Below, one piece after another: positions 26,582-35,507 of a stretch of DNA of 64,000 bases. The notes under the pieces are model-generated. The model made no database searches. It was not told the origin of the DNA and was given only the letters and a program-made list of their open reading frames with translations. Every line of letters begins with the position of its first letter. Within the stretch, counting starts at the first letter, position 1. Position numbers and translations under genes: made by a program. Origin of the DNA: CAXTPV01 sp965276715 (lineage in GTDB: Bacteria > Pseudomonadota > Alphaproteobacteria > Acetobacterales > Acetobacteraceae); assembly GCA_965276715.1 (NCBI GenBank), contig OZ255622.1:310001-374000 (forward strand), in the 5' to 3' direction.

Positions 26582-27861
26582 ACGCGTTCTCCTGAGAGGG
26601 TCTTTCTCGCGAACAGCTCCCTGAAAACAGGGAAAATGTCACGCCTGTCGCCCACCTGCCGCATTGCCAGATGCGGGGCTTTTTCCGCGACCCTGGCATA
26701 TCCCCGCCACAGGTCCGTCTCCCCTCGGATGACCGCGCCCGAACCAGAAATTTCTATGTAGGCATAATGTTGGACCAGGGGGAGTATATAGTCCTCAAGC
26801 AAGGCCGACGCTCTATGAGTATCGCCAGAAAAATTGTCGCCATCTGACGCTTGGGCGACGTAGATATTCCATCGATCGGCCGGATAACGGTCTGCCTGGA
26901 TCTTCGAGAATTCCAGAAGAGCGCTGGAGACGATGGTTCCTCCCGTGCGAGGATCGGAAAAGAAGGTCTGCTCGTCGACCTCTTCGGCGGCCTCTGTGTG
27001 ACGAATGAACACCACATCAACTTGCTTGTAGCGCCTCTCCAGGAACACGTGCAGAAGAAGAAAGAAGCGTTTGGCCAACTCCTTCATCTGTTCAGTCATA
27101 GACCCTGAGACGTCCATCAGGCAGAACATGACAGCCCGGGTATTCGGTTTTGGAGTTTTTACGAAACGCCGATAACGTAGATCGATCGGATCGATCCAAG
27201 GCACCCGAGACAATTTCCTCGACATCGTCTCCAGCGCGATGAGCAGTTCACTTGTGTCGTCGCCGTCACTGTCCCGGCGCTTTATCTCGTCCTCCAATTC
27301 GCGTAACTCTTCGGGCTTGGGACGCTTCAGACCGATCCGCCGCGCCATCGAATACCGCATGGTACGGCCCAAATCGAGCTGGATCGGCGATCCATCACTC
27401 GAGACCCCGGCTCGAGACAGCGCCATGGTATCGGTCGACGAAATCTGTCGTTTGATAAGATCCGGCAACTCCAGATCCTCGAAGAAAAGATCGAGAAACT
27501 CGTCCCGGGTCAGCACGAACCTATATTCGTCGGTCTCGTCCTGTCCATCCTCGCCAGAAGCTCCGCTGCCTCGGTTGTCCGAACCCTCGGGTCTCTTCAA
27601 CCGGTCCCCGGTGGAGAAACTTCGATTGCCGGCAAGGACGATATCACGCTCACCGCCGGTGAAAATCGGTCGAAAACTCGGTTCATGAAGAGAGTCGGCG
27701 GGGATGCTGACCGCTTCTCCCTTGCCGACATCTCTCAACTTGCCCGCTGATATCGCATCGCGCGCAGCGCGAAGCATCGCCGTTCGGGCGCGCAGGAACA
27801 CCCTTCGTCGATTCTCGAGGTTCTTGCCGTGAGGATTGGGGCGGCGGTCAATAATGTCCAA
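26578..27861 (-). CDS. YeaH/YhbH family protein (DUF444, VWA-like)
   Basis: A 427-residue protein of the DUF444 family. The N-terminus is basic (RRRVFLRARTAMLRAARDAI); the C-terminal half holds a von Willebrand A-like fold with the metal-site motif DVSGSM near residue 250, HTEAAEEVDEQTFF and GGTIVSSALLEF. The family works with the PrkA/YeaG kinase in nitrogen-starvation and stationary-phase responses, probably as a partner or scaffold. It lies 21 bases after prkA and overlaps spoVR. Confidence 0.93.
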   Translation of the reverse strand: MDIIDRRPNPHGKNLENRRRVFLRARTAMLRAARDAISAGKLRDVGKGEAVSIPADSLHEPSFRPIFTGGERDIVLAGNRSFSTGDRLKRPEGSDNRGSGASGEDGQDETDEYRFVLTRDEFLDLFFEDLELPDLIKRQISSTDTMALSRAGVSSDGSPIQLDLGRTMRYSMARRIGLKRPKPEELRELEDEIKRRDSDGDDTSELLIALETMSRKLSRVPWIDPIDLRYRRFVKTPKPNTRAVMFCLMDVSGSMTEQMKELAKRFFLLLHVFLERRYKQVDVVFIRHTEAAEEVDEQTFFSDPRTGGTIVSSALLEFSKIQADRYPADRWNIYVAQASDGDNFSGDTHRASALLEDYILPLVQHYAYIEISGSGAVIRGETDLWRGYARVAEKAPHLAMRQVGDRRDIFPVFRELFARKTLSGERV

Positions 27862-27882
27862 GAGTGTCTCTGATCCGATCGG

Positions 27883-29829
27883 TCAAGCGGACTGCTTGAC
27901 ACGCATATACCACTCAACCAGCCGGCGGACCTGCCGTTCGGTATAGCCGCGCGACACCATCCGTTCGACAAAGTCGGCGTGCTTCCGCTCCGAATCCCCA
28001 TCCTTCTTTGATCCAAAGCTGATTACCGGAAGCAGGTCTTCCACCTGGCTGAACATCCGTCGCTCGATCACGTCCCGTATCTTCTCGTAACTTGTCCACG
28101 AAGGATTGCGACCACCACGTTGCGCTCGTGATCGAAGCGCGAACTTCACGACCTCATTTCGAAAGTCCTTCGGATTCGCAATGCCGGCCGGCTTCTCAAC
28201 CTTTGTCAACTCGGCGTTGAGCAACTCACGGTTTAGAAGTTGTCCGGTGTCGGGATCCTTGAAGTCCTGGTCTTCGATCCACGCATCGGCATATTCCAGG
28301 TATCGATCAAACAGGTTCTGTCCATAGTCATGGTAGCTCTCCAGGTAAGCCTTCTGTATCTCATTGCCGATGAAGTCGGCATACCGAGCGGCCAGATCGG
28401 ACTTTATTGAAGCGAGATAGTTGGCCTCGATCTCAGCGGCGAACTGTTCTCGCTTGACTGCCTGCTCCAAGACATACATGAGGTGGACAGGGTCAGCGGC
28501 GATTTCATTCGGATCGTGATTGAACGTCGCCGAAAGGACCTTGAAGGCAAATCGCGTCGATATCCCCTCCATGCCCTCGTCGACGCCAGCGGCATCACGG
28601 TATTCCTGCATGGTCTTCGCTTTTGGATCCGTCTCCTTGATGTTTTCTCCATCATAGATGCGCATCTTCGCCCATTGGGTCGAGTTTGCATGAGTCTTCA
28701 ACCGCGACAGGACCGCAAATCGGGCCAACATCTCCAAGGTGTGTGGTGCGCACGGCGAAGCGCTCAACTCGGAATGCTCAAGCAATTTCTCGTAGATCTT
28801 GGTCTCTTCAGACACCCTCAAGCAATAAGGGACCTTCACGACGCAGACCCGATCGAGGAACGCCTCGTTCGTCCTGTTATTGCGAAATGTCTGCCACTCC
28901 GCCTCGTTGGAATGGGCAATGATAATACCCGTAAATGGAATCGAACCGATATTTTCTGTCCCGACGTAGTTACCTTCTTGCGTTGCGGTCAGGAGCGGAT
29001 GGAGCATCTTGATCGGCGCTTTGAACATCTCGACGAACTCAAGCACGCCCTGGTTTGCCCGGCTCAGGCCGCCGGAAAAGGAGTAAGCATCAGGATCGTT
29101 CTGACTAAAATTTTCAAGCTGCCTGATGTCAACCTTGCCAACCAACGCAGATACGTCCTGATTGTTGTCGTCGCCCGGCTCCGTCTTCGCGATTGCGATC
29201 TGCCGTGTTCGGGAGGGAAACAACTTCACGACCCTGAAGCGTGACATGTCGCCGTCAAATGCCTCGAGACGCTTGAGCGCCCACGGACTTGCAACACCAG
29301 TCAAGACCCGCCGCGGGATGCCATACCTGCTCAACAGCATGGGGCCAAACTGCTCCGGATCGAACAGACCCAGTGGATTCTCGAAGATCGGGCTGACCTG
29401 ATCACCCGCCTTGAGGACATAGATCGGCTCGCGCTCCATCAGCTGCTTGAGCCTCTCGCCCAAGGACGACTTGCCTCCGCCAACCGGCCCGAGCAGATAG
29501 AGGATCTGCTTGCGCTCCTCCAAACCTTGGGCAGCATGCCGGAAGAAGCCTACGATTCGCTCCACGGTCTCTTCCATGCCGTGAAAATCGGCGAACGCCG
29601 GATACAGTCGGATTGTCCGGTTCAAGAACACACGGGCGAGGCGTGTTTCACGCGAGGTGTCGACCAGTTCCGGTTCACCGATCGCCTTGAGCATCCGCTC
29701 GGCAGGGCTGGCGTAGCAGGAACGGTCCTTCGCACATAAATCAAGATAGTCGGAGAGGCTGATCTCGATTTCGCGGCGTTGCTCCCGCAGAGACGTCGCT
29801 AAGGAGAAAACATCATCAAGTGGCGCCAT
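27883..29829 (-). CDS. prkA: PrkA family protein kinase / AAA+ ATPase (YeaG)
   Basis: Cytosolic Ser/Thr kinase-like protein of 648 residues. The N-terminal AAA+-type domain has Walker A GPVGGGKSS near residue 113 and LIREAYLRQ-type helices; conserved blocks include GILEFVEMFKAPIKMLHPLL (as GVLEFVEMFKAPIKMLHPLL), TQEGNYVGTE and GIIIAHSNEAEW. The C-terminal domain contains the PrkA signature DEGMEGISTRFAFKVLSATF. First gene of the prkA-yeaH-spoVR operon; the family is typically controlled by starvation or sigma-54/sigma-S type signals, but I could not identify a promoter in the upstream 300 bases. Confidence 0.95.
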   Translation of the reverse strand: MAPLDDVFSLATSLREQRREIEISLSDYLDLCAKDRSCYASPAERMLKAIGEPELVDTSRETRLARVFLNRTIRLYPAFADFHGMEETVERIVGFFRHAAQGLEERKQILYLLGPVGGGKSSLGERLKQLMEREPIYVLKAGDQVSPIFENPLGLFDPEQFGPMLLSRYGIPRRVLTGVASPWALKRLEAFDGDMSRFRVVKLFPSRTRQIAIAKTEPGDDNNQDVSALVGKVDIRQLENFSQNDPDAYSFSGGLSRANQGVLEFVEMFKAPIKMLHPLLTATQEGNYVGTENIGSIPFTGIIIAHSNEAEWQTFRNNRTNEAFLDRVCVVKVPYCLRVSEETKIYEKLLEHSELSASPCAPHTLEMLARFAVLSRLKTHANSTQWAKMRIYDGENIKETDPKAKTMQEYRDAAGVDEGMEGISTRFAFKVLSATFNHDPNEIAADPVHLMYVLEQAVKREQFAAEIEANYLASIKSDLAARYADFIGNEIQKAYLESYHDYGQNLFDRYLEYADAWIEDQDFKDPDTGQLLNRELLNAELTKVEKPAGIANPKDFRNEVVKFALRSRAQRGGRNPSWTSYEKIRDVIERRMFSQVEDLLPVISFGSKKDGDSERKHADFVERMVSRGYTERQVRRLVEWYMRVKQSA

Positions 29830-29862
29830 ACTCTTGCCCCCGATCGGTCGAATGATCCGATG

Positions 29863-30102
29863 TCACAGTCGGATAAACCACAAGGCTCCGTCCGGTAACC
29901 GGACCTGTGAATGATGTGACCGAAGGACACGCTCCGCATCGGGAGCGCTCCTGGCGAGACAGCCAGCATCATAAGGCCTGTGCCCGTCACTCAGCCACTC
30001 CTGTCTCGCGTGAGCCAATCGGACCAACCAATCCTGTAGCCGTACCTGACACGACATCTGGAAGGCTATCGCTGGCCCGCAACCGCTTTCAACCTTAATC
30101 AC
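29863..30102 (-). CDS. Possible small gene upstream of prkA, hypothetical
   Basis: A 79-residue frame from a GTG at 30102 reads as a plausible soluble protein (VRLQDWLVRLAHARQEWL; ending LPDGALWFIRL), in the same direction as the genes on both sides. AGGAGG lies upstream but about 18 bases away; an ATG 15 codons later is another start. The remaining bases between 29,830 and 30,158 hold nothing I can support. No family recognised; it may be non-coding leader sequence of prkA. Confidence 0.3.
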   Translation of the reverse strand: MIKVESGCGPAIAFQMSCQVRLQDWLVRLAHARQEWLSDGHRPYDAGCLARSAPDAERVLRSHHSQVRLPDGALWFIRL

Positions 30103-30158
30103 GCGGTTGCGAGCCGAACCTCCTGAAGTGGGCGAGCGTTGCCTGGCCGCCACACGCC

Positions 30159-30947
30159 TTACCCGGGAAACCGGAACTCCATCCCGTCGAAAGCCGGCTC
30201 CACACCCTCCGGCAAGGTCGCCTTCAGCCACGCCCAGTCGAGGTCAATCCCCATATGGGTCAGCACGGTCCGCCGCACCCCCAACTGTTGTGCCCAATGG
30301 ATCGCCTGCCCCAAATGCGCGTGGCTCGAATGGGGATCCCGTTGGAAAGCATCGACCATCCAGGTGTTGACCCCGTGGAGTATCGCTCGCGCGCCCGGCT
30401 CCAGCGCCACCACGTCGGTCGAGTAGGCAAAGTCGCCAACTCGGAAGCCGAGTGTCCGGGTCCGCCCGTGCGTCTGTTCGAAGAGAGCAAAGCGACTTCC
30501 GCCGAGGTCGATCGACGTCCCGGGCTCGACAGAATGAGCGTCCAGGACGGGCCTGAAGAAGCCTGGTGGCGACCATGGCAAGAAGGCGAACCCAAATCGC
30601 TGCCGCAGTTCGGCGACAGTTTCCGCAAAGCCGTAGCTCGCAATCGGACGTCCGACGATACGGTTGAGCCCTCTGACATCGTCAATCCCAGACACGTGGT
30701 CCGCGTGCGCATGTGTGAAGATGATGCTGTCGATCCTCGGGATGCCGCATGCGAGCAGTTGCTCTCTCATGTCGGGCCCGGTGTCGACCAGGGTTGCTCC
30801 TCCTCTTGTCTGCAGGACGATGGACGCTCGTGTCCTTCGGTTGCGTGGCTCAAGCGGGTCACAAAGGCCCCAATCACCGCGCCCGTCCTCGCCGCCGATC
30901 ATCGGAACACCCGACGAGCCCCCGCAACCAAGGACCACCACGCGCAT
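30159..30947 (-). CDS. MBL-fold metallo-hydrolase (PhnP/YcbI-like)
   Basis: A 262-residue metallo-beta-lactamase-fold protein. The N-terminus GCGGSSGVPMIG is typical of the PhnP/RNase-Z-like phosphodiesterase group. Metal ligands FTHAHADHVSG (His79, His81, Asp83, His84) and a late THMGIDLDW are present, as is a Cys near residue 29 (LCDP). In alphaproteobacteria this gene regularly closes the holB-metG-tatD-MBL operon, and here it follows tatD with no gap. The substrate is not established; a cyclic phosphodiester is possible. Confidence 0.9.
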   Translation of the reverse strand: MRVVVLGCGGSSGVPMIGGEDGRGDWGLCDPLEPRNRRTRASIVLQTRGGATLVDTGPDMREQLLACGIPRIDSIIFTHAHADHVSGIDDVRGLNRIVGRPIASYGFAETVAELRQRFGFAFLPWSPPGFFRPVLDAHSVEPGTSIDLGGSRFALFEQTHGRTRTLGFRVGDFAYSTDVVALEPGARAILHGVNTWMVDAFQRDPHSSHAHLGQAIHWAQQLGVRRTVLTHMGIDLDWAWLKATLPEGVEPAFDGMEFRFPG

Positions 30948-31739
30948 CTAGCGCGCCTTGCGAAACAAGCGCCTGAAGTTCCGATTTGTCACAGAGGCGA
31001 TTTCCTCCGGCGAGCAGCCAATTGTCTCCGCCAAGATACGAGCCGTATGGAACAGGAAGGCTGGTTCATTTGGTCGGCCCCGAAAGGGCACCGGGGCAAG
31101 AAAAGGCGAGTCTGTCTCCAACATCAATCGGTCGCTCGGAACCGAGCTTGCGATCGCACGAAGCTCCGTCGACTTCGCGAAGGTCAATATTCCGGAGAAG
31201 CTGAGATAACCGCCAAGCTCGATCCCGGTCTCAGCCAGCGCTCGTCCCGCGCTGAAGCAGTGCAAAACGAAATCGAATGTGCCTGCGCTCTGCTCATCTC
31301 GGAGAACCCTCGCAGTGTCCGCGTCAGCCCCGCGTGAATGGATGATCAACGGCAATCTGGCAAGACGAGCGGCTTCAATGTGTAGCCGGAACGACATTTC
31401 CTGTCGGCGCCGATCGGACGTAGCGACAGCGAAATCAAGGCCGCTTTCGCCGATCCCGATGATCTCCAGCTCATCAGCCAGCGCGGCGAGATCTGCCGGC
31501 GAGAGCGCCACTTCATCATCCACGTACTCCGGATGCGTTCCGACAGTACACCATATTGTCGCGGGCTCGGGAGCAACGCGGGCGATCGCAAGACCGATCG
31601 CGGCCTCTGACAGACGTGTTCCTATCGTCACCATGTCCCTTACGCCGGCAGCCGCGGCGCGACAGATCACGCCGTGGCGTTCCTCGTCGCCATAGTGATC
31701 GAGGTGACAGTGAGTATCGATCAGGCCTTCACCCTCCAT
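30948..31739 (-). CDS. tatD: TatD-family metal-dependent deoxyribonuclease
   Basis: A 263-residue TIM-barrel hydrolase of the TatD family. Seen: IDTHCHLDHY with metal-binding His10 and His12, GIGESGLDF with the metal-bridging Glu, PLIIHSRGAD, LHCFSAG and LETDSPFLAPVPFRGRPNEPA, all diagnostic. It may act in DNA repair or degradation. Its start overlaps the last base of metG and its stop touches the MBL gene, so it is in the middle of the operon. Confidence 0.93.
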   Translation of the reverse strand: MEGEGLIDTHCHLDHYGDEERHGVICRAAAAGVRDMVTIGTRLSEAAIGLAIARVAPEPATIWCTVGTHPEYVDDEVALSPADLAALADELEIIGIGESGLDFAVATSDRRRQEMSFRLHIEAARLARLPLIIHSRGADADTARVLRDEQSAGTFDFVLHCFSAGRALAETGIELGGYLSFSGILTFAKSTELRAIASSVPSDRLMLETDSPFLAPVPFRGRPNEPAFLFHTARILAETIGCSPEEIASVTNRNFRRLFRKAR

Positions 31740-33310
31740 CAGATCGTCTCGGAGGTAAGGTCGGCCGACGGCGGCTCCACGAACCGCGGAAATATCGGCT
31801 GCGGTCTAGGAAGTTGGAGACGAGTGGCTAGAGGACGATCCAGATCGGTAAAGGATCGAAGCCCTTTAGCCACCGAGAGCTGGTCGAGGAGGCTTTCCAT
31901 GCTGGCAGGCATGAATGGCTGGAGAACCACGCCGATGATACGAAGCACGCATAGGAGCGTGCCAAGAACCTCGCCCATTCGGCTCCGATCCGTCTTTGCC
32001 AACGCCCAAGGTGCCTGCCTGTCGACATACACGTTGGCAGCCCTTACGACGCGCCAAACCTCTTCGAGTGCGTCACCGAACCGTTGTTGAGCCAGCAAAA
32101 CACGCAGCCGGTCCGGTAGAAGGTCGGCGTCATCGACGAGCTGCCGACCGTCGTCCGTCCGATCCGTAGCATCCGGAATGATCCCGCCAAGCTGCCGCGC
32201 GACCATAGAAAGAACACGTTGCGCGAGATTACCAAGATCATTGGCAAGATCACCATTCATCCGGCCGATCAATGCGCGTCGACTGTAGTCCCCATCGCGA
32301 CCGAACGGCACCTCTCGAAGAAGAAAGAAGCGCACAGGATCAAGACCAAACTCAGCGACCAAACCTCTTGGATCGACACCATTGCCAGCAGACTTGCTGA
32401 TCTTCTCCCCTTCGACAGTCCACCAGCCGTGGGAGAAAATCCGCCTCGGTACTTCCAAGCCCGCAGCCATCAGGAAAGCCGGCCAATACACCGCATGAAA
32501 ACGCGCGATCTCCTTCCCGACGAGATGAAGATCGGCAGGCCAGAACGACAGCCATCTAGCATCTTGATGACCATCTTCTGTCGGCCAATCAAGCGCGCTC
32601 AGATAGTTCACTAACGCATCGAACCAAACGTACATGACATGCGTCGGATCACCTGGTACAGGGACGCCCCAAGTGAAACCCGTTCGGCTTATGGATAAAT
32701 CCTTCAGCCCCGATTTCACAAAGGATATCACCTCGTTCCGCTTGCCGACCGGACCGAGAAACTCCGGATGTTCATCGTACAGATTGAGAAGTTCCGTCTG
32801 CCACGACGACAGGCGGAAAAAATATGAAGGCTCGGAGACCCACTCAACAGAAGCCCCTGTTGGCGCGTACAGAGATCCGTCCGGCCCGCGCCTGAGTTCG
32901 TCCTCACTGTAGTAAGCCTCGTCGCGGATCGAATACCACCCCTCGTAAGAGCCGGCATAGATCTGACCAGCGTCCGAGAGAACCTTCCAGAGAGTCTCGC
33001 ATGCTCGAGTGTGGCGCGGTTCACTGGTTCTGATAAATGCGTCAAACGAGATACCGAGTGTCTCCGCAACGGCACGAAACTCTGCAGCGATCTGATCGAC
33101 ATAGGCCGACGGAGACAAGCCCGCATCCCGTGCTGCCTTCTCGACCTTCTGCCCATGCTCGTCCGTGCCAGTCAAAAAGAACACACGCTTCCCATCAAGT
33201 CGATTAAAACGCGCCAAGACGTCTGCCGCAACAGATGTGTAAGCGTGGCCGATATGAGGGGCGCCGTTGACATAGTAAATAGGCGTGGTGACAAAGTAAG
33301 TACCACTCAT
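31739..33310 (-). CDS. metG: Methionyl-tRNA synthetase
   Basis: Class I aminoacyl-tRNA synthetase charging methionine, 523 residues. HIGH signature at residues 19-22 (APHIGHAYT), FLTGTDEHGQKVE, and the KMSKS-type loop KISKSAGN near residue 303. The zinc-binding knuckle is of the reduced type and there is no C-terminal dimerisation domain, so this is the short MetG form common in alphaproteobacteria. The start overlaps the holB stop by four bases. It is essential unless a second copy exists. Confidence 0.96.
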   Translation of the reverse strand: MSGTYFVTTPIYYVNGAPHIGHAYTSVAADVLARFNRLDGKRVFFLTGTDEHGQKVEKAARDAGLSPSAYVDQIAAEFRAVAETLGISFDAFIRTSEPRHTRACETLWKVLSDAGQIYAGSYEGWYSIRDEAYYSEDELRRGPDGSLYAPTGASVEWVSEPSYFFRLSSWQTELLNLYDEHPEFLGPVGKRNEVISFVKSGLKDLSISRTGFTWGVPVPGDPTHVMYVWFDALVNYLSALDWPTEDGHQDARWLSFWPADLHLVGKEIARFHAVYWPAFLMAAGLEVPRRIFSHGWWTVEGEKISKSAGNGVDPRGLVAEFGLDPVRFFLLREVPFGRDGDYSRRALIGRMNGDLANDLGNLAQRVLSMVARQLGGIIPDATDRTDDGRQLVDDADLLPDRLRVLLAQQRFGDALEEVWRVVRAANVYVDRQAPWALAKTDRSRMGEVLGTLLCVLRIIGVVLQPFMPASMESLLDQLSVAKGLRSFTDLDRPLATRLQLPRPQPIFPRFVEPPSADLTSETI

Positions 33311-34302
33311 GATCGGACCGCGCTCATGATCTCGAGCATTAACTGTTGCTTATCAAGATTGAATTGGTCTGTCGCGGCAATTAGGCGAAGGAGATCGCTG
33401 CGAACCCCATGCCACCGGTTCAAATCGAGCCAATGGCCAGACTCAACGATCTCGAGATCGGTCCTCTGGCGGCCAAGACATGAGCGAACGCTCTCTTCGA
33501 CTACGGAGATCGCACGAGCGATATCACGATCACCAGCCAGTAGCGCCCTGTCCGGTCGCCGAGGAGCAGCCTCCCTCGCGTGATCGCCCGAGTCTTCTTC
33601 GTCCCCGATTGAGGTGACCAATCGAGCGCCAATTCCATCAATCTTTGACACTTCGCCAGGCAAACCCCCCAACTCCCGCGGGAGCGCCGACTGTCGATCC
33701 GCGTCGAAGTCCAAACCGAAATGTCGCAACACAGCTGAAAGACTTGGGGCGTCAAGCGGATGAAGTGGCAACTGCACGCAACGGCTCCGCAAAGTCCTCA
33801 AAAGCCTGTTTGGAGCAGATGAAGTCATCACAAAAACGGCACGATCCGGAGGCTCTTCCAGCAGCTTCAAGAGCAGGTTGGCAGCACTCGTGTTCAGGTA
33901 ATCGGCGCCGTCGACGATGACGACCCTCCAACTGTCAGACATCGGCGTCAACGCGAAGTGTTCCAGCGCTTGTCGGGCATCATCGATAACCATCCCAGCT
34001 CGTGCACGCTGCCGCTTGTCATCCCAACCTCGTTCGATTGTCACCAAGTCGGGATGAGTTCCGGCCGCAACCTGAGTAAAGGTCTCATGCGATTGAGGCA
34101 CCTCCAAGCATGGGCCGGGGAAACCGGCCAACAGCGCGCGCGCGAACCGAAATGCCAAAGTCGCTTTTCCCACACCCTCCGGACCGGTCACAAGCCACGC
34201 GTGATGCAGATGGTGACTCTGCGCGGCGGTCCGCAGCATGAGCTCCTGGCGAGCATGGCCAAACAGAACCGGATTTGCACGCGGCTCGAACAGAGACGTC
34301 AA
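33307..34302 (-). CDS. holB: DNA polymerase III delta' subunit
   Basis: Clamp-loader subunit, 331 residues. Seen: FGHARQELMLRTAAQSHHLHHAWLVTGPEGVGKAT with Walker-A-like GPEGVGKAT (residues 40-48), Walker-B-type VIVDGADYLN, NLLLKLLEEPP and SRC in RTLRSRCVQLPL, which is the conserved sensor region. It overlaps dacA (four bases) upstream and metG downstream. In most alphaproteobacteria thymidylate kinase lies between dacA and holB; here the two genes overlap directly, so tmk is missing from this place. Confidence 0.93.
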   Translation of the reverse strand: MTSLFEPRANPVLFGHARQELMLRTAAQSHHLHHAWLVTGPEGVGKATLAFRFARALLAGFPGPCLEVPQSHETFTQVAAGTHPDLVTIERGWDDKRQRARAGMVIDDARQALEHFALTPMSDSWRVVIVDGADYLNTSAANLLLKLLEEPPDRAVFVMTSSAPNRLLRTLRSRCVQLPLHPLDAPSLSAVLRHFGLDFDADRQSALPRELGGLPGEVSKIDGIGARLVTSIGDEEDSGDHAREAAPRRPDRALLAGDRDIARAISVVEESVRSCLGRQRTDLEIVESGHWLDLNRWHGVRSDLLRLIAATDQFNLDKQQLMLEIMSAVRS

Positions 34303-35507
34303 CTACCGAGGACCGCGTGCTCGAGCACGGCAACCGACCGTAGCGGGAGTGCCATCCGACCAATGCTCTCTGCCGACACCAAGTGGAAGACCCGAGGCGA
34401 TACGGAAGCCACTTCCACCGACAGCGTCGCGAGGGCTTGATTCGCGGCAACGGGTGCTGCGACAGGCGACAGATAGGCAATCACGATCTTCGTCACTGTC
34501 TGCCATCCATGGGGCATCGTAACGATAACATCCGTACGACTGACCAAAGTCGCCGTTGACTTAGCCCCAAGCCAGACCGGAACCTTGTCCACCGGATCAC
34601 CGGCAGCGTAAAGCCTCACGTCCTCGAAGTTAGCAAACGCCCAATCGAGCAGACGTTCACTTTCCTCGATCCGAGCTTTCGACGTCGGCATCCCGTTCAA
34701 AACCATGACGATACGACGTCCGTTGCGCTCAGCGCTTGCGCAGAGGCCGAAGCCACCTGCGTCGGTGTGGCCCGTCTTCAACCCGTCCGCCAACCCCTTG
34801 TCGACAAGGACGTTCCGATTGCCCTGATCGATGTTGTTGAAGCTGTAGCTCTTCTCACCAAAGAAATGATAGTACTCAGGAAAGTCCTCAAGAAGAGCCG
34901 AAGTCAAGGTCGCGATGTCGCGCGCGCTCATATGATGCTCCGGATCCGGCCAGCCGGTCGCATTCGTGAACACGGTATGCGTCATGCCGAGGTGCTGTGC
35001 AGCCTCATTCATCCGGTTGACAAATTGTTCCTCCGATCCCGCAATGCCTTCAGCCAGAACGATGCAAGCATCGTTCCCCGACTGTATTATCATTCCCCTG
35101 ATCAGATCTTCCACCTTGACCTGCTGACCCAGGGGCACGAACATCTTCGATCCTTGCATCCTCCAGGCACGCTCACTGACAGGAAGAGTCTGATCCAGAC
35201 GTAGACGACCCGCCTTCAACATATCAAAGACCAAATATGCCGTCATCAGCTTGGTCAGGGACGATGGTGGCATTGTTTCGTCGGCGTTCTTCTCCAGGAT
35301 TACCGAACCGGTTGTATGGTCGACGATGATTGCCCACGTCGCCATCGTATCGAGTGGGCCGACGGATGTCTGCGCCGGGGATCCGGCGTCAGGCGAGGGG
35401 CGCGTTTGCGGTTCATGCCGTGGGCGCCGCTCAGCGGCGCGGACGTCGACCCTGTCTGCTGCAATAGCGCAACAACTCGCCAATAGCAACGATCGCCTAC
35501 CTCTCAA
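34299..35507 (-). CDS. dacA: D-alanyl-D-alanine carboxypeptidase (PBP5/6 type)
   Basis: Penicillin-binding protein that trims the terminal D-Ala from peptidoglycan stem peptides. I place the start at TTG 35507 because an AGGAGGAGAG ribosome binding site lies just upstream, and it gives a signal-peptide-like RGRRSLLLASCCAIA; the longer frame from 35558 runs further into rlpA. The 402-residue product has SxxK (SSLTK, Ser83/Lys86), SGND, and KTGHTD, and a C-terminal beta domain ending with an amphipathic stretch. It overlaps rlpA by 11 bases and holB by four. Confidence 0.92.
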   Translation of the reverse strand: MRGRRSLLLASCCAIAADRVDVRAAERRPRHEPQTRPSPDAGSPAQTSVGPLDTMATWAIIVDHTTGSVILEKNADETMPPSSLTKLMTAYLVFDMLKAGRLRLDQTLPVSERAWRMQGSKMFVPLGQQVKVEDLIRGMIIQSGNDACIVLAEGIAGSEEQFVNRMNEAAQHLGMTHTVFTNATGWPDPEHHMSARDIATLTSALLEDFPEYYHFFGEKSYSFNNIDQGNRNVLVDKGLADGLKTGHTDAGGFGLCASAERNGRRIVMVLNGMPTSKARIEESERLLDWAFANFEDVRLYAAGDPVDKVPVWLGAKSTATLVSRTDVIVTMPHGWQTVTKIVIAYLSPVAAPVAANQALATLSVEVASVSPRVFHLVSAESIGRMALPLRSVAVLEHAVLGS

